Source: Flavobacteriaceae bacterium (GTDB lineage: Bacteria; Bacteroidota; Bacteroidia; Flavobacteriales; Flavobacteriaceae). From it: a stretch of 64,000 nt of DNA. Under the pieces are notes generated by a model. That model ran no database searches. It worked only from the letters and a program-made list of their open reading frames with translations, and was not told the DNA's origin. The stretch covers positions 1 through 64,000 of the forward strand of contig JABDIV010000082.1 of NCBI GenBank assembly GCA_013003555.1, read 5' to 3'. A program made the translations under genes and the position numbers. Each line of letters starts with the position of its first letter. The first letter of the stretch is position 1. This document shows positions 9,214-18,269 of this stretch, piece by piece.

Positions 9214-9768
9214 ATGTCAGGTCATGAGTTAAATCCAAATATGTGGATCGATCGTTATTCCGATTATCTTTTCAATTATACCATCACGCGTGTAAAGGAT
9301 CGAGAAACGGCCCAGGACCTGATCCAGGAGACTTTCTTTGCCGCCCTGAAATCAATGGCTAATTTTAAAGGAGAAGCAAGTGAGCGGACTTGGCTAATCT
9401 CCATATTAAAGCGTAAAATCATCGACCATTACCGACGAACAAATTCCGCCAAGGGAAAGGCTGAAGTAAAGATTAATTTCAACCAGGAAGGTGATGATGA
9501 AGGGAGTTGGCTTGAAGAACGTGTGGCCGACCCATTCGACCGAACCGCAGAAGATAAAATTGAGAATACGGAACTTGGCCTTGCCATTCATAACTGTTTA
9601 GATAAATTACCAGCTAAACAGGCACAGGTCTTTAAAATGAAGACTTTGTTGGGATATGAAACTGAGGTTATCTGTAATGAACTCGATATAACAGCGTCTA
9701 ACCTTTGGGTTATTATCCATAGGGCGCGAACGTCGCTTGCATCCTGTTTAGAGGAAAATTGGTTTTAA
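9214..9768 (+). CDS. ECF-type RNA polymerase sigma factor
   Basis: 184 aa. Region 2 is recognisable (DYLFNYTITRVKDRETAQDLIQETFFAALK, then TWLISILKRKIIDHYRR). Region 4 at the C terminus has a helix-turn-helix (LPAKQAQVFKMKTLLGYETEVICNELDITASNLWVIIHRAR). The lack of regions 1 and 3 marks it as an extracytoplasmic-function (sigma-70 group 4) factor. A small zinc-finger protein follows after 9 bp and is the likely anti-sigma factor. The regulon cannot be read from the window. No convincing promoter of its own was found. Confidence 0.9.
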   Translation: MSGHELNPNMWIDRYSDYLFNYTITRVKDRETAQDLIQETFFAALKSMANFKGEASERTWLISILKRKIIDHYRRTNSAKGKAEVKINFNQEGDDEGSWLEERVADPFDRTAEDKIENTELGLAIHNCLDKLPAKQAQVFKMKTLLGYETEVICNELDITASNLWVIIHRARTSLASCLEENWF

Positions 9769-9777
9769 ATAAATATA

Positions 9778-10038
9778 ATGACTAAGAAAAAAAGCATATT
9801 AATTTCATGTGAAGAAGCAAATCATACCTGTGATAAATCACAGTATGCAGAGGCGTCATTTTTGGAAAAGATAAAACTGAGTTTGCACCTTCTCTTCTGT
9901 CGTGCTTGCAGAAAGTACTCCACAAATAATGCAAAACTTACCGAGTTAATGCAACACGACGAGATCGAATGCATGAAAAAGAATGAAAAATCCGCCTTAA
10001 AAGAGGCCTTCAAGAAAGAAATGATAAAAGGTAATTAG
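9778..10038 (+). CDS. Small zinc-finger (ZAS-type) anti-sigma factor candidate
   Basis: 86 aa. The central segment contains HLLFCRACRKY, which fits the HxxxCxxC zinc anti-sigma signature, preceded by upstream ligand candidates in SCEEANHTC. It follows the sigma factor gene by 9 bp, the usual place for its antagonist. Unlike most anti-sigma factors it has no transmembrane helix, so it is predicted to be cytoplasmic and might sense redox or zinc directly. That is inference. The final 4 bp overlap the convergent UbiA-like gene. Confidence 0.7.
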   Translation: MTKKKSILISCEEANHTCDKSQYAEASFLEKIKLSLHLLFCRACRKYSTNNAKLTELMQHDEIECMKKNEKSALKEAFKKEMIKGN

Positions 10039-10868
10039 CTAAATCTTATCGTTAATAAAAGCCAAAATATCGGTATGGCTTCAACCCAAAATGCGCTGTA
10101 ATACCGTCCTTGCCTTACTGTGCTCAACCACAGGAATACAAGTGAAATCAATGAAATCACTATTAAAATCAATGAATCTGTTAGGTTGATATCATCCTTT
10201 AAAAATTGAATTAAAATAAAGGCGCCCAATAGAACAGTGCCCAACACCTTTGTTGACTGAACACCAATCCGTTGCGGAATAGTCGCGAGTTTTATACTGT
10301 CAAACTGAAGGTCTCTGATCTCAAAAGGCAGAGTTGCTACAAAAACATAAATAGCGATCTGCAGGGTCATTATTATCAAATCAAAACTAACCTGATTTCC
10401 TGAATTCAAATAAGGTATCCATACACCAACGGCAGTCCAGACCATGACGATAACATAAATCTTTAATCCGCTTATTCTTCGTAAATTTTTTGCTTTATCG
10501 ATCAGATAGTGCCTTGGTAAAAAGGGAATGGCATAAAAAAATGTAATAATCCCGACCATGCCATAGTAAACAAGTGTCCGAAACTCTAATCGAAAAGCAA
10601 CCAATATCAAGCATATGAAGCAAAGCAGTGCAAAGATTTGAATGTGACGAAGCCATGGTGCCAATCGTTTGTGATGAAACCGAGCCAGGCCGAAATATTT
10701 TACAAAATTATAGCCGCTGATGGTCCCGAAAAATGTAAAAACCAGTAGATTTTTATCGATTTCAAGCTCGAAAATTAATTGGGTTATCAAACTTAAACTG
10801 CAAACAGCCAGTGCGACATGAATATGACTATTCAAATAAAATTCAAAAACACGTCGAATCCGCACCAT
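10035..10868 (-). CDS. UbiA-like polytopic membrane protein
   Basis: 277 aa with about eight hydrophobic helices. EIRDLQFDSIKLATIPQRIG matches the second aspartate motif of UbiA prenyltransferases (DxxxDxxxxxxTxPxxxG). The first motif, normally NDxxDxxxD, is not recognisable: the equivalent early loop reads SGYNFVKYFGLARF. It may therefore be a UbiA relative with changed or lost prenyl-transfer activity. It is transcribed divergently from gcvP and converges on the anti-sigma gene with a 4-bp overlap. The substrate is unknown. Confidence 0.6.
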   Translation of the reverse strand: MVRIRRVFEFYLNSHIHVALAVCSLSLITQLIFELEIDKNLLVFTFFGTISGYNFVKYFGLARFHHKRLAPWLRHIQIFALLCFICLILVAFRLEFRTLVYYGMVGIITFFYAIPFLPRHYLIDKAKNLRRISGLKIYVIVMVWTAVGVWIPYLNSGNQVSFDLIIMTLQIAIYVFVATLPFEIRDLQFDSIKLATIPQRIGVQSTKVLGTVLLGAFILIQFLKDDINLTDSLILIVISLISLVFLWLSTVRQGRYYSAFWVEAIPIFWLLLTIRFS

Positions 10869-10954
10869 AATGCAAAATTACGCAAACTGTTAATAAACGA
10901 TTTTTTTGGTTAAAAACTTTCAATTAGCTGTCCATTTTACAGCTAAGATTTCCT

Positions 10955-10962
10955 TAATTTTG
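10955..10962 (+). promoter_or_regulatory. Candidate -7 box of the gcvP promoter
   Basis: TAATTTTG matches TAnnTTTG and lies 24 bp before the ATG at 10987. It falls inside the longer ORF listed in the track, which argues that translation starts at 10987 and not at 10906. Confidence 0.5.
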
Positions 10963-10986
10963 CTCATCAAATTGCAAGATGAGATT

Positions 10987-13833
10987 ATGAACACAAATGA
11001 TTTCTCAATACGTCATATCGGTCCAAGAAATAAGGATCTTAACGCCATGCTAAGTGTTATTGGCATTGATTCAATCGATCAACTGATAAACGAAACAATT
11101 CCTGACAATATCCGACTTACAGAATCTTTGAATCTGGAACCAGCTATGAGCGAACAGGAGTTTCTGCATCATATCAATGAACAAGGGAACAGGAACAAAG
11201 TATTTAAATCCTTTATAGGGTTGGGATATCATCCTTCAATCTTACCTCCTGTTATTCAACGTAATATTTTGGAAAATCCAGGTTGGTATACCGCCTACAC
11301 GCCCTACCAGGCTGAAATCGCCCAGGGTCGACTTGAAGCCTTGCTTAATTTTCAAACCATGATCACCGATCTTACCGGAATGGAAATTGCAAACGCATCG
11401 CTTCTCGATGAAGGAACATCAGCGGCCGAGGCCATGGCTTTATTGTTCGCTGTTCGTGAACGACAACAAAAAAAAGAAGAAGTCGTAAAGTTCTTTGTCG
11501 ATGAACTGGCTTTACCCCAAACGATATCCGTATTGAAAACGCGTGCATATCCTCTTGGCATCGAACTCCATATCGGTGATAAAAATACCTTTGATTTTTC
11601 AAAAGAATATTTCGGTGCCCTAGTGCAATTTCCTGGAAGGCATGGAGAAATTAGTGATGTATCAGAATTTATTTCCAAAGCTCATCAATCTGAAATAAAA
11701 GTCGCGGTTGCTGCCGATATTCTGAGTCTTGTTCTTTTGGAAGGACCAGGGCATTTCGGAGCAGACGTGGTTGTGGGTACAACTCAACGCTTTGGAATTC
11801 CGATGGGCTATGGTGGACCCCATGCAGCATATTTTGCAACACGAGAAGCATTTAAGAGAAATCTCCCCGGTCGGATAATCGGTGTTACAAAAGATGTTGA
11901 TGGTGGCCGTGCCTTGAGAATGGCACTTCAAACCAGAGAACAACATATCAAAAGAGATAAGGCCACTTCAAATATTTGTACAGCCCAGGTTTTATTGGCT
12001 GTGATGGCCGGCATGTACGCTGTATATCACGGCCCTGAGGGATTGACTTACATAGCCAAACAGGTACACGCCAAGGCCGTGACTCTGGAAAAGGCACTTA
12101 CTGAATTGGGGTATGATCAATCGAATAAATCATTCTTTGACACGCTCCAGGTTAAAACAGAAGGATCCAGGATTCGTTCCTTGGCTGAGAAGGCATCGAT
12201 GAATTTCCATTACCCTGATGCTCAAACGATTTGTATTTCAATTAATGAAACTACATCCCTAACCGATTTAAATAAAATCGTAACGATTTTTGCTGAATCA
12301 GCTGGAACATCGGCTTCAACAATTACCAAGCTTACCACTGAAACCAGGATTGAAAATTCAGGATCCAGGTCAACAAAATTTCTTGAGCATGATGTATTTA
12401 ACAGCTATCATTCAGAGACTGAATTAATGCGATACATTAAAAGACTGGAACGCAAAGACCTCTCTTTAAATCATTCTATGATCTCCTTGGGTTCTTGTAC
12501 CATGAAATTGAATGCCGCTGCAGAAATGTTACCATTAAGCTGGATGAACTGGGGAAATATTCATCCTTTCGCGCCTCTAGACCAGGTGAGTGGCTATCGG
12601 GAAGTTTTGAAATCATTAGAGGATCAACTAACTGAAATAACCGGGTTTGCAGGAACATCATTACAGCCAAATTCAGGAGCCCAGGGCGAGTTTGCTGGTT
12701 TAATGGTAATAAAAGCTTACCACGAATCCAGAGGCGATCATCATCGAAATATTTGTCTTATCCCATCTTCGGCCCACGGAACAAATCCAGCCAGTGCCGT
12801 AATGGCAGGGATGAAAGTCGTGGTCACCAAAGCTAATGAAGAAGGCAATATCGATGTGGAAGACCTTCGCGAAAAAGCCATTTTATACAAAGACAATCTC
12901 GCCGCTCTAATGGTCACATATCCATCTACCCATGGTGTATATGAATCGGCCATCAAGGAAATCACGGCCATCATTCATGAATTTGGAGGTCAGGTTTATA
13001 TGGATGGCGCGAATATGAATGCGCAGGTAGGACTGACGCATCCTGGTAATATTGGGGCCGATGTGTGCCACCTGAATTTACATAAAACATTTGCCATCCC
13101 GCACGGCGGTGGCGGACCCGGTGTCGGACCCATTTGTGTAGCGAAGCAGCTCGTTCCTTTCTTACCCGGGAATCCTGTGGTTGAAACAGGAGGAGAACAA
13201 GCAATCACCTCGATTTCGGCAGCACCTTATGGATCGGCTTTAGCTTGTCTCATCTCTTATGGATATATAAAAATGCTTGGTACTGATGGAATTACTGACG
13301 CCACCAAAATTGCTATTTTAAACGCAAACTATATTAAGGAACGTTTGCATGGTCATTATGAGACACTTTATACAGGAGAACATGGTAGAGCAGCTCATGA
13401 AATGATCATCGATTGCCGTCCCTTCAAAGCACAAGGCATTGAAGTAAGCGATATTGCCAAACGGTTGATGGATTATGGTTTTCATGCTCCAACCGTATCA
13501 TTTCCGGTGGCCGGGACCATGATGATCGAGCCAACGGAAAGTGAAAGCAAAGAAGAAATGGATCGATTTTGTGATGCGTTGATCGCGATTAAAACAGAAA
13601 TCGATTCTCTGTCCGATAAGGATAATAATGTCCTTAAAAATGCACCGCATACGTTAGAAATGCTGACCAATGATAACTGGGACCTTCCCTATTCCAGGGA
13701 ACAGGCGGCATTCCCGTTAGATTATGTTAAACGGAACAAGTTCTGGCCTAGCGTACGCCGTGTTGATGAAGCATATGGCGATCGCAATCTGATCTGTACC
13801 TGCGCACCTATTGAAGCCTATCTTGAGACCTAA
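10987..13833 (+). CDS. gcvP: Glycine dehydrogenase (decarboxylating), glycine cleavage P protein
   Basis: 948 aa from the ATG at 10987 ([17 protein letters not shown]), the usual start and length for single-chain P protein. The track's longer start would add 27 residues unlike the family and would put the promoter box inside the gene. The PLP lysine is K700 in the motif [16 protein letters not shown]. The N- and C-terminal halves correspond to the P1 and P2 subunits of split forms. It decarboxylates glycine and transfers the aminomethyl group to lipoyl-GcvH. The gcvT and gcvH genes are not in this window, as is common in Bacteroidota. Confidence 0.97.
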   Translation: MNTNDFSIRHIGPRNKDLNAMLSVIGIDSIDQLINETIPDNIRLTESLNLEPAMSEQEFLHHINEQGNRNKVFKSFIGLGYHPSILPPVIQRNILENPGWYTAYTPYQAEIAQGRLEALLNFQTMITDLTGMEIANASLLDEGTSAAEAMALLFAVRERQQKKEEVVKFFVDELALPQTISVLKTRAYPLGIELHIGDKNTFDFSKEYFGALVQFPGRHGEISDVSEFISKAHQSEIKVAVAADILSLVLLEGPGHFGADVVVGTTQRFGIPMGYGGPHAAYFATREAFKRNLPGRIIGVTKDVDGGRALRMALQTREQHIKRDKATSNICTAQVLLAVMAGMYAVYHGPEGLTYIAKQVHAKAVTLEKALTELGYDQSNKSFFDTLQVKTEGSRIRSLAEKASMNFHYPDAQTICISINETTSLTDLNKIVTIFAESAGTSASTITKLTTETRIENSGSRSTKFLEHDVFNSYHSETELMRYIKRLERKDLSLNHSMISLGSCTMKLNAAAEMLPLSWMNWGNIHPFAPLDQVSGYREVLKSLEDQLTEITGFAGTSLQPNSGAQGEFAGLMVIKAYHESRGDHHRNICLIPSSAHGTNPASAVMAGMKVVVTKANEEGNIDVEDLREKAILYKDNLAALMVTYPSTHGVYESAIKEITAIIHEFGGQVYMDGANMNAQVGLTHPGNIGADVCHLNLHKTFAIPHGGGGPGVGPICVAKQLVPFLPGNPVVETGGEQAITSISAAPYGSALACLISYGYIKMLGTDGITDATKIAILNANYIKERLHGHYETLYTGEHGRAAHEMIIDCRPFKAQGIEVSDIAKRLMDYGFHAPTVSFPVAGTMMIEPTESESKEEMDRFCDALIAIKTEIDSLSDKDNNVLKNAPHTLEMLTNDNWDLPYSREQAAFPLDYVKRNKFWPSVRRVDEAYGDRNLICTCAPIEAYLET

Positions 13834-13892
13834 GTCGGTTTTGAACATCGTAATTTTTATGATTTTGTTTATGATCTTCAAACCAATGCCCC

Positions 13893-13900
13893 TATTTTTG
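13893..13900 (+). promoter_or_regulatory. Candidate -7 box for the ketosynthase cluster
   Basis: TATTTTTG matches TAnnTTTG and lies 37 bp upstream of the first gene of the four-gene cluster. This suggests the cluster has its own promoter separate from gcvP. Confidence 0.45.
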
Positions 13901-13937
13901 CTATTTTAGTATTAATATTAGCAAAACTCCTCTGCGC

Positions 13938-14996
13938 ATGCACATTCGAATCACCGGAATGGGAAGCTATATTCCTAATGTCGTTGAAAAGAACGAAGAT
14001 TTTCATGATCATACTTTTTTAAATGTTGATGGCACAACAATTGAACATCCCAACGAGGTTATAGTCGAGAAATTCAAGGCGATCACCGGAATTGATGAAC
14101 GTCGGTATGCCAAGGACCATCTCAATACCTCCGATATCGGATTTTTTGCTGCTGAAAGGGCCATTGATGATGCCAAAATCGATCCGGAAGAATTAGATTA
14201 TATCATTGTAGCACATAATTTCGGCGATGTCAATCCCGGTTCTATTCAAAGTGACCTTTTACCTTGTTTGGCCTCCCGTATAAAACATAGTTTAAGGATA
14301 AAGAACCCGGCTTGTGTCGCCTATGATATTCTATTCGGTTGTCCGGGATGGATAGAAGGCGTTATACAGGCGCAGGCGTTTATAAAGACAGGCATGGCCA
14401 AAAAATGTCTGGTTATCGGAACGGAAATGCTCTCCCGAGTAGTTGATAAATACGATCGCGATTCGATGATATATTCAGATGGTGCCGGTGCAGCAGTGGT
14501 TGAAGCCACCGAAGAAGAAGGGGGGATCCTTGCCCATGAGTCGGCTTCCTTCACCTATGATGAAGCCTATTATCTTTTCTATGGAAATTCAAACAATCAG
14601 GATCTATGCCGGGATACGCGATATCTTAAAATGCATGGTAGAAAAATCTACGAATTTGCCCTGAACAACGTACCCAATGCCATGAAGACCTGTCTGGACA
14701 AAAGCGGAATTGATATCTCTGAAGTAAAAAAGATTCTGATTCATCAGGCCAATGAAAAAATGGACGAGGCCATAATAAAGAGGTTTTACCGACTTTACAA
14801 AGCAGACTTACCTGAAGATGTCATGCCGATGAGTATTCATAAGTTGGGGAATAGTTCGGTTGCGACCGTTCCAACTTTGTACGATCTTATTAAAAGAGGG
14901 AAACTTGACGACCATAATTTAAATAAGGGTGATGTCATTATTTTTGCCAGCGTTGGAGCCGGGATGCATATCAATGCGATAGTCTATAAATGCTAA
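13938..14996 (+). CDS. 3-oxoacyl-ACP synthase III (FabH-like) family ketosynthase
   Basis: 352 aa thiolase-fold enzyme. The catalytic triad is intact: C135 in LFGCPGWIEG, H269 in ILIHQAN, and N305 in HKLGNSS. It begins with RITGMGSYIPN, as in FabH-like proteins. It is somewhat longer than housekeeping FabH and has a different active-site context, placing it among the secondary KAS III group that condenses acyl-CoA or acyl-ACP units in specialised lipid pathways. It heads a tight run with a methyltransferase (7-bp overlap) and two glycosyltransferases, so a glycosylated or methylated lipid product is plausible. No acyl carrier protein or other fatty-acid gene is nearby. Confidence 0.82.
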   Translation: MHIRITGMGSYIPNVVEKNEDFHDHTFLNVDGTTIEHPNEVIVEKFKAITGIDERRYAKDHLNTSDIGFFAAERAIDDAKIDPEELDYIIVAHNFGDVNPGSIQSDLLPCLASRIKHSLRIKNPACVAYDILFGCPGWIEGVIQAQAFIKTGMAKKCLVIGTEMLSRVVDKYDRDSMIYSDGAGAAVVEATEEEGGILAHESASFTYDEAYYLFYGNSNNQDLCRDTRYLKMHGRKIYEFALNNVPNAMKTCLDKSGIDISEVKKILIHQANEKMDEAIIKRFYRLYKADLPEDVMPMSIHKLGNSSVATVPTLYDLIKRGKLDDHNLNKGDVIIFASVGAGMHINAIVYKC

Positions 14997-15523
14997 ATAT
15001 GTACGAAGGAAAATTTCCGCATAAACGTTATCGACTGACCTTAGATTTTTTAAAGCAACATATATCATCAACCGAAACCATCTTAGACCTTGGGGTAGCC
15101 AATCCGTTATCAAACCGTATGAAAGATATGGGTTATTCGGTTTCCAACACCGAGGGAGAAGATCTTGACCTGAACACCAACTCACTCCTTGATTCTAAGG
15201 CCGAAGTCGTAACGGCCTTCGAGATTTTTGAACATCTTGTTTCACCATTTTCGGTCCTCAATTCAATAAAGGCAAAAAAGCTTGTAGCCAGCGTACCTCT
15301 CAGACTATGGTTCGCTAAAGCATATCGCAATAAAAAAGATGAGCGCGACCAGCATTTTCATGAATTCGAGGACTGGCAGTTTGACTGGCTCCTGTCTAAA
15401 GCAGGCTGGGAAATCAAGGCGCGAAAAAAATGGACCAACCCGACAAAAAAAATCGGAATTAGACCATTAATGCGTTGGTTTGTTCCTCGTTATTATATTG
15501 TTTATGCTGAGCGAAGACCATGA
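14990..15523 (+). CDS. SAM-dependent methyltransferase (class I-like)
   Basis: 177 aa. TILDLGVANPLSNRMKDMG looks like motif I of class I methyltransferases. EGEDLDLNTNSL and VVTAFEIFEHLVSPFSVL fit the acidic motif II and post-motif segments. The protein is short and its C-terminal half (WFAKAYRNKKDERDQHFHEFEDWQFDWLLSKAGWE) resembles methyltransferases found near glycosyltransferases. It overlaps the ketosynthase stop by 7 bp, and the next glycosyltransferase starts 4 bp before its own stop, so translation is probably coupled. An alternative ATG lies 9 bp downstream. The acceptor molecule is unknown. Confidence 0.72.
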   Translation: MLNMYEGKFPHKRYRLTLDFLKQHISSTETILDLGVANPLSNRMKDMGYSVSNTEGEDLDLNTNSLLDSKAEVVTAFEIFEHLVSPFSVLNSIKAKKLVASVPLRLWFAKAYRNKKDERDQHFHEFEDWQFDWLLSKAGWEIKARKKWTNPTKKIGIRPLMRWFVPRYYIVYAERRP

Positions 15524-16374
15524 TTTTCTATATCGTTATACCAGTTCATAATGAAGAGGAGACGATCGGACAAACTTTGGCGTCGCTCGCCGCACAAACC
15601 CTGCTCCCTCAAAAACTATGCGTGGTCAATGATAGCTCTAACGATAATTCTCAAAATATTATCGATCAATATGTTTCGGAATACGACTGGATAGAATCCG
15701 TAAATAATTCCTCCTCAGAAAAACACGAGCCTGGTGCGAAAATAATCAAGGCCTTTTATTGTGGATTAAAACAACTGGACGACAACTATGATGTTATATG
15801 CAAATTTGACGGTGATCTTATTTTTCCAAAGGATTATCTTGAATCGTTGGCAAAACATTATCAAACCGATGCTAAACTCGGTATGGTTGGCGGTCATTGC
15901 AGCGTATTAAAAAAGGGCAAATGGGTCCTTGAAGGTGTTACCGGGGAAGACCATATACGCGGTGCGTTAAAATCTTATCGCAAAGCTTGTTTTAAGGCTA
16001 TTGGGGGGATAAAACCCGCCCTGGGATGGGATACTGTGGATGAATTACTGGCGGCGTTTAACGGATGGCGCTACATAGCCGATACATCACTCGTCGTTCA
16101 GCATATGGCACCAACAGGTTCGCGCTATATTCAAAATAGGGGTCTTCTTCACGGCCAAGCTTTTTATACCATGCGTTTGGGTTGGGGGCTTACAATTTTG
16201 CGGGGATTAATCAATTCATATCGACTCCGACAATGGAATTACCTTTGGAATGCCATCAAGGGATATTCTTCGGCCAGACGTCAAAAACAAGACCATATTG
16301 TCAATCAACAGGAAGGTCAGTATATCAGACGTCGCCAACGACAACAACTTAGAAAAAAACTATTCGGCTTTTGA
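15520..16374 (+). CDS. Family 2 glycosyltransferase (first of tandem pair)
   Basis: 284 aa. It opens with YIVIPVHNEEETIGQTLASL, the GT-A nucleotide-binding start. It has the DxD-type metal site in KFDGDLIFP and ends with a basic segment (RRRQRQQLRKKLF) that could contact membranes. The W(D)T motif LGWDTVDELLA is shared with the next gene. It would transfer a sugar from a nucleotide donor, probably at the inner face of the membrane. Its start codon overlaps the methyltransferase stop by 4 bp (ATGA). It is clearly homologous along its whole length to the downstream gene. Confidence 0.85.
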   Translation: MIFYIVIPVHNEEETIGQTLASLAAQTLLPQKLCVVNDSSNDNSQNIIDQYVSEYDWIESVNNSSSEKHEPGAKIIKAFYCGLKQLDDNYDVICKFDGDLIFPKDYLESLAKHYQTDAKLGMVGGHCSVLKKGKWVLEGVTGEDHIRGALKSYRKACFKAIGGIKPALGWDTVDELLAAFNGWRYIADTSLVVQHMAPTGSRYIQNRGLLHGQAFYTMRLGWGLTILRGLINSYRLRQWNYLWNAIKGYSSARRQKQDHIVNQQEGQYIRRRQRQQLRKKLFGF

Positions 16375-17219
16375 AAGTTTATATAGTTATTCCCGCCCAT
16401 AATGAAGAGCATGTATTAAAACAATGCCTGGATTCTCTTGTTGCCCAATCGGTCAAACCTGAACACCTGGTTTTGGTGAATGACAATTCATCCGATGAGA
16501 CCCGGAATATTATGCTCGACTATGTAAAATCCTATGACTGGATATCAATGATCGATCTTACTTCATCTTCTGAACATCTTCCCGGTTCGAAGGTGGTAAA
16601 TGCTTTTTATAAAGGATTTGATTCATTAGATCAGGATTTTGATATCATATGTAAATTCGACGCTGATATTGTTTTTCCTCCTGAGTATATCTCAAAATTG
16701 ATCAAAATGTTTGCTGAGGATTCAGAGCTCGGAATTGCCGGCGGACTTCCATTTACTGAAAAAAACGGGGAATGGGTATTTGAGGCAATCGCCTCACAAA
16801 ATCATGTTCGCGGGCCCGTAAAAGCATATAGAAAGGATTGCTTCGAAGCCATTGGAGGTCTGAAACCGACGATTGGATGGGATACGCTTGATGTACTTCT
16901 CGCCCAATATCATGGCTGGAACGTGTCAACCGATAAAAATCTTCACGTCAGGCATCTGAAGCCCACAGGAAAGGCATACAATAAAGCCGCCCGATTTTTA
17001 CAGGGTAAAGCCTTTTATGGCATGCGATATGGATTTATTTTGACTGTTATTGCTGCCTTGAAAGGCGGATGGGTGCGCAATCAACCATTCTTTACCATCA
17101 ATGCTATTTGGGGGTTTTTAAGATCATGGATCAACCGGGATGCCTTCCTAGTCACCTCCGATCAAGGTCGGTTCATACGCAAACTTCGGTGGATTGGCAT
17201 TAAAAAGAAACTAATCTGA
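16371..17219 (+). CDS. Family 2 glycosyltransferase (second of tandem pair)
   Basis: 282 aa. The start is a TTG overlapping the previous stop (TTGA); the next residues KVYIVIPAHNEEHVLKQCL match the paralog exactly in position, which supports this non-ATG start. DxD site in KFDADIVFP. GLKPTIGWDTLDVLLAQYHGW is nearly superposable on the paralog. The two genes look like an old tandem duplication that kept both active sites. It may add a second sugar to the product of the first. It converges on the alcohol dehydrogenase gene with a 4-bp gap. Confidence 0.85.
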   Translation: MKVYIVIPAHNEEHVLKQCLDSLVAQSVKPEHLVLVNDNSSDETRNIMLDYVKSYDWISMIDLTSSSEHLPGSKVVNAFYKGFDSLDQDFDIICKFDADIVFPPEYISKLIKMFAEDSELGIAGGLPFTEKNGEWVFEAIASQNHVRGPVKAYRKDCFEAIGGLKPTIGWDTLDVLLAQYHGWNVSTDKNLHVRHLKPTGKAYNKAARFLQGKAFYGMRYGFILTVIAALKGGWVRNQPFFTINAIWGFLRSWINRDAFLVTSDQGRFIRKLRWIGIKKKLI

Positions 17220-17223
17220 AAAC

Positions 17224-18264
17224 CTAAAAGGAATTAATAACAAGTATCCCTGAATGGTCTGATGTATTCATTCTTGGAAGTATTTCAACTGCCTGATCAA
17301 GATTGATCGTTTCATTTATCAATCTTCCCGGTGTAAGCAAACCCTGTTCTATGAGCTTAAAAACCTCGGTATAGCGAAACGCCTGCATCCCATGACTGCC
17401 TTTAATTTCGAGTTCATGAGCCAAGATCTTATCCATTGGAACGGCTAAGTTTCTGTGATCGCCGGTCATCAGACCCACTTGAATATGCTTGCCTCGTTTC
17501 GCCAGTGAGTTGATCGAATTCATAGCTGTTTCAGAACTTCCTAGGGCATCTATAGAAAGAGCCACTCCACCGACGGTCAGGTCTTTTACCGCGTCAACGA
17601 CCAATTTTGTTTTACTACTATTCACACAGAAATCAGCACCTAATTCCTTTGCCAATTCCAGGGTCCTCGAATTCACATCAATCGCAACAACCTGGGCACC
17701 TTTTGCCTTTGCTATCATGATGGCCGATAACCCAACGCCTCCGCAACCATGAACCGCAACAGTTTCACCCGCCTTTATCCCTCCCTGGTCAACCACAGCC
17801 CGAAAGGCCGTTATAAATCGGCAACCCAGCGAGGCTGCCGTAACATTATCAATATGATCTGGTAGTTTCACCAGGTTTATATCTGCATAATCGATCCTGA
17901 CCAATTCAGCAAAAGAACCCCAATGGGTAAAACCCGGTTGTGATTGATGATCACACACCTGATGATTACCTGAATGACACTGCGGACATGTTCCACAACC
18001 ACATACAAATGGCAGTGTCACGCGATCGTCTACTTTGAATAATTTGACGAATTTACCTACCTCAACAACCCGGCCGGCAATTTCATGGCCAGGGACATGG
18101 GGTAATTTGATATCGGGATCATGTCCCATCCACCCGTGCCAGTCAGATCGGCACATTCCTGTAGCCAAAACTTCCAGAATAACCCCATTGGGATCTGGTT
18201 TCGGGTCAGGAAGCTGTTGAATAGTTATAGGTCCTTGAAAGGATTCATAGAGAGCCGCTCGCAT
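17224..18264 (-). CDS. Zinc-dependent medium-chain alcohol dehydrogenase
   Basis: 346 aa from the ATG at 18264 (MRAALYESFQGPITI), preferred because the longer ORF start at 18294 lies inside the bestrophin gene. Catalytic zinc ligands are in GMCRSDWHGW and the GHE motif (VPGHEIAGRV). Four structural-zinc cysteines are in CGCGTCPQCHSGNHQVC. The Rossmann motif is VHGCGGVGLSA. It oxidises or reduces an alcohol/aldehyde with NAD(P). It starts 5 bp after the bestrophin stop, at the far end of the leftward paa/2-oxoacid dehydrogenase run, so it may handle an alcohol related to amino acid catabolism. That link is inference. Confidence 0.88.
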   Translation of the reverse strand: MRAALYESFQGPITIQQLPDPKPDPNGVILEVLATGMCRSDWHGWMGHDPDIKLPHVPGHEIAGRVVEVGKFVKLFKVDDRVTLPFVCGCGTCPQCHSGNHQVCDHQSQPGFTHWGSFAELVRIDYADINLVKLPDHIDNVTAASLGCRFITAFRAVVDQGGIKAGETVAVHGCGGVGLSAIMIAKAKGAQVVAIDVNSRTLELAKELGADFCVNSSKTKLVVDAVKDLTVGGVALSIDALGSSETAMNSINSLAKRGKHIQVGLMTGDHRNLAVPMDKILAHELEIKGSHGMQAFRYTEVFKLIEQGLLTPGRLINETINLDQAVEILPRMNTSDHSGILVINSF

Positions 18265-18269
18265 ATGAT

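Noticed and set aside
10906-10986. Upstream extension of gcvP in the ORF track
   Set aside because: The extra 27 residues do not look like P-protein, and a TAnnTTTG box lies within them; the ATG at 10987 gives the usual N terminus.
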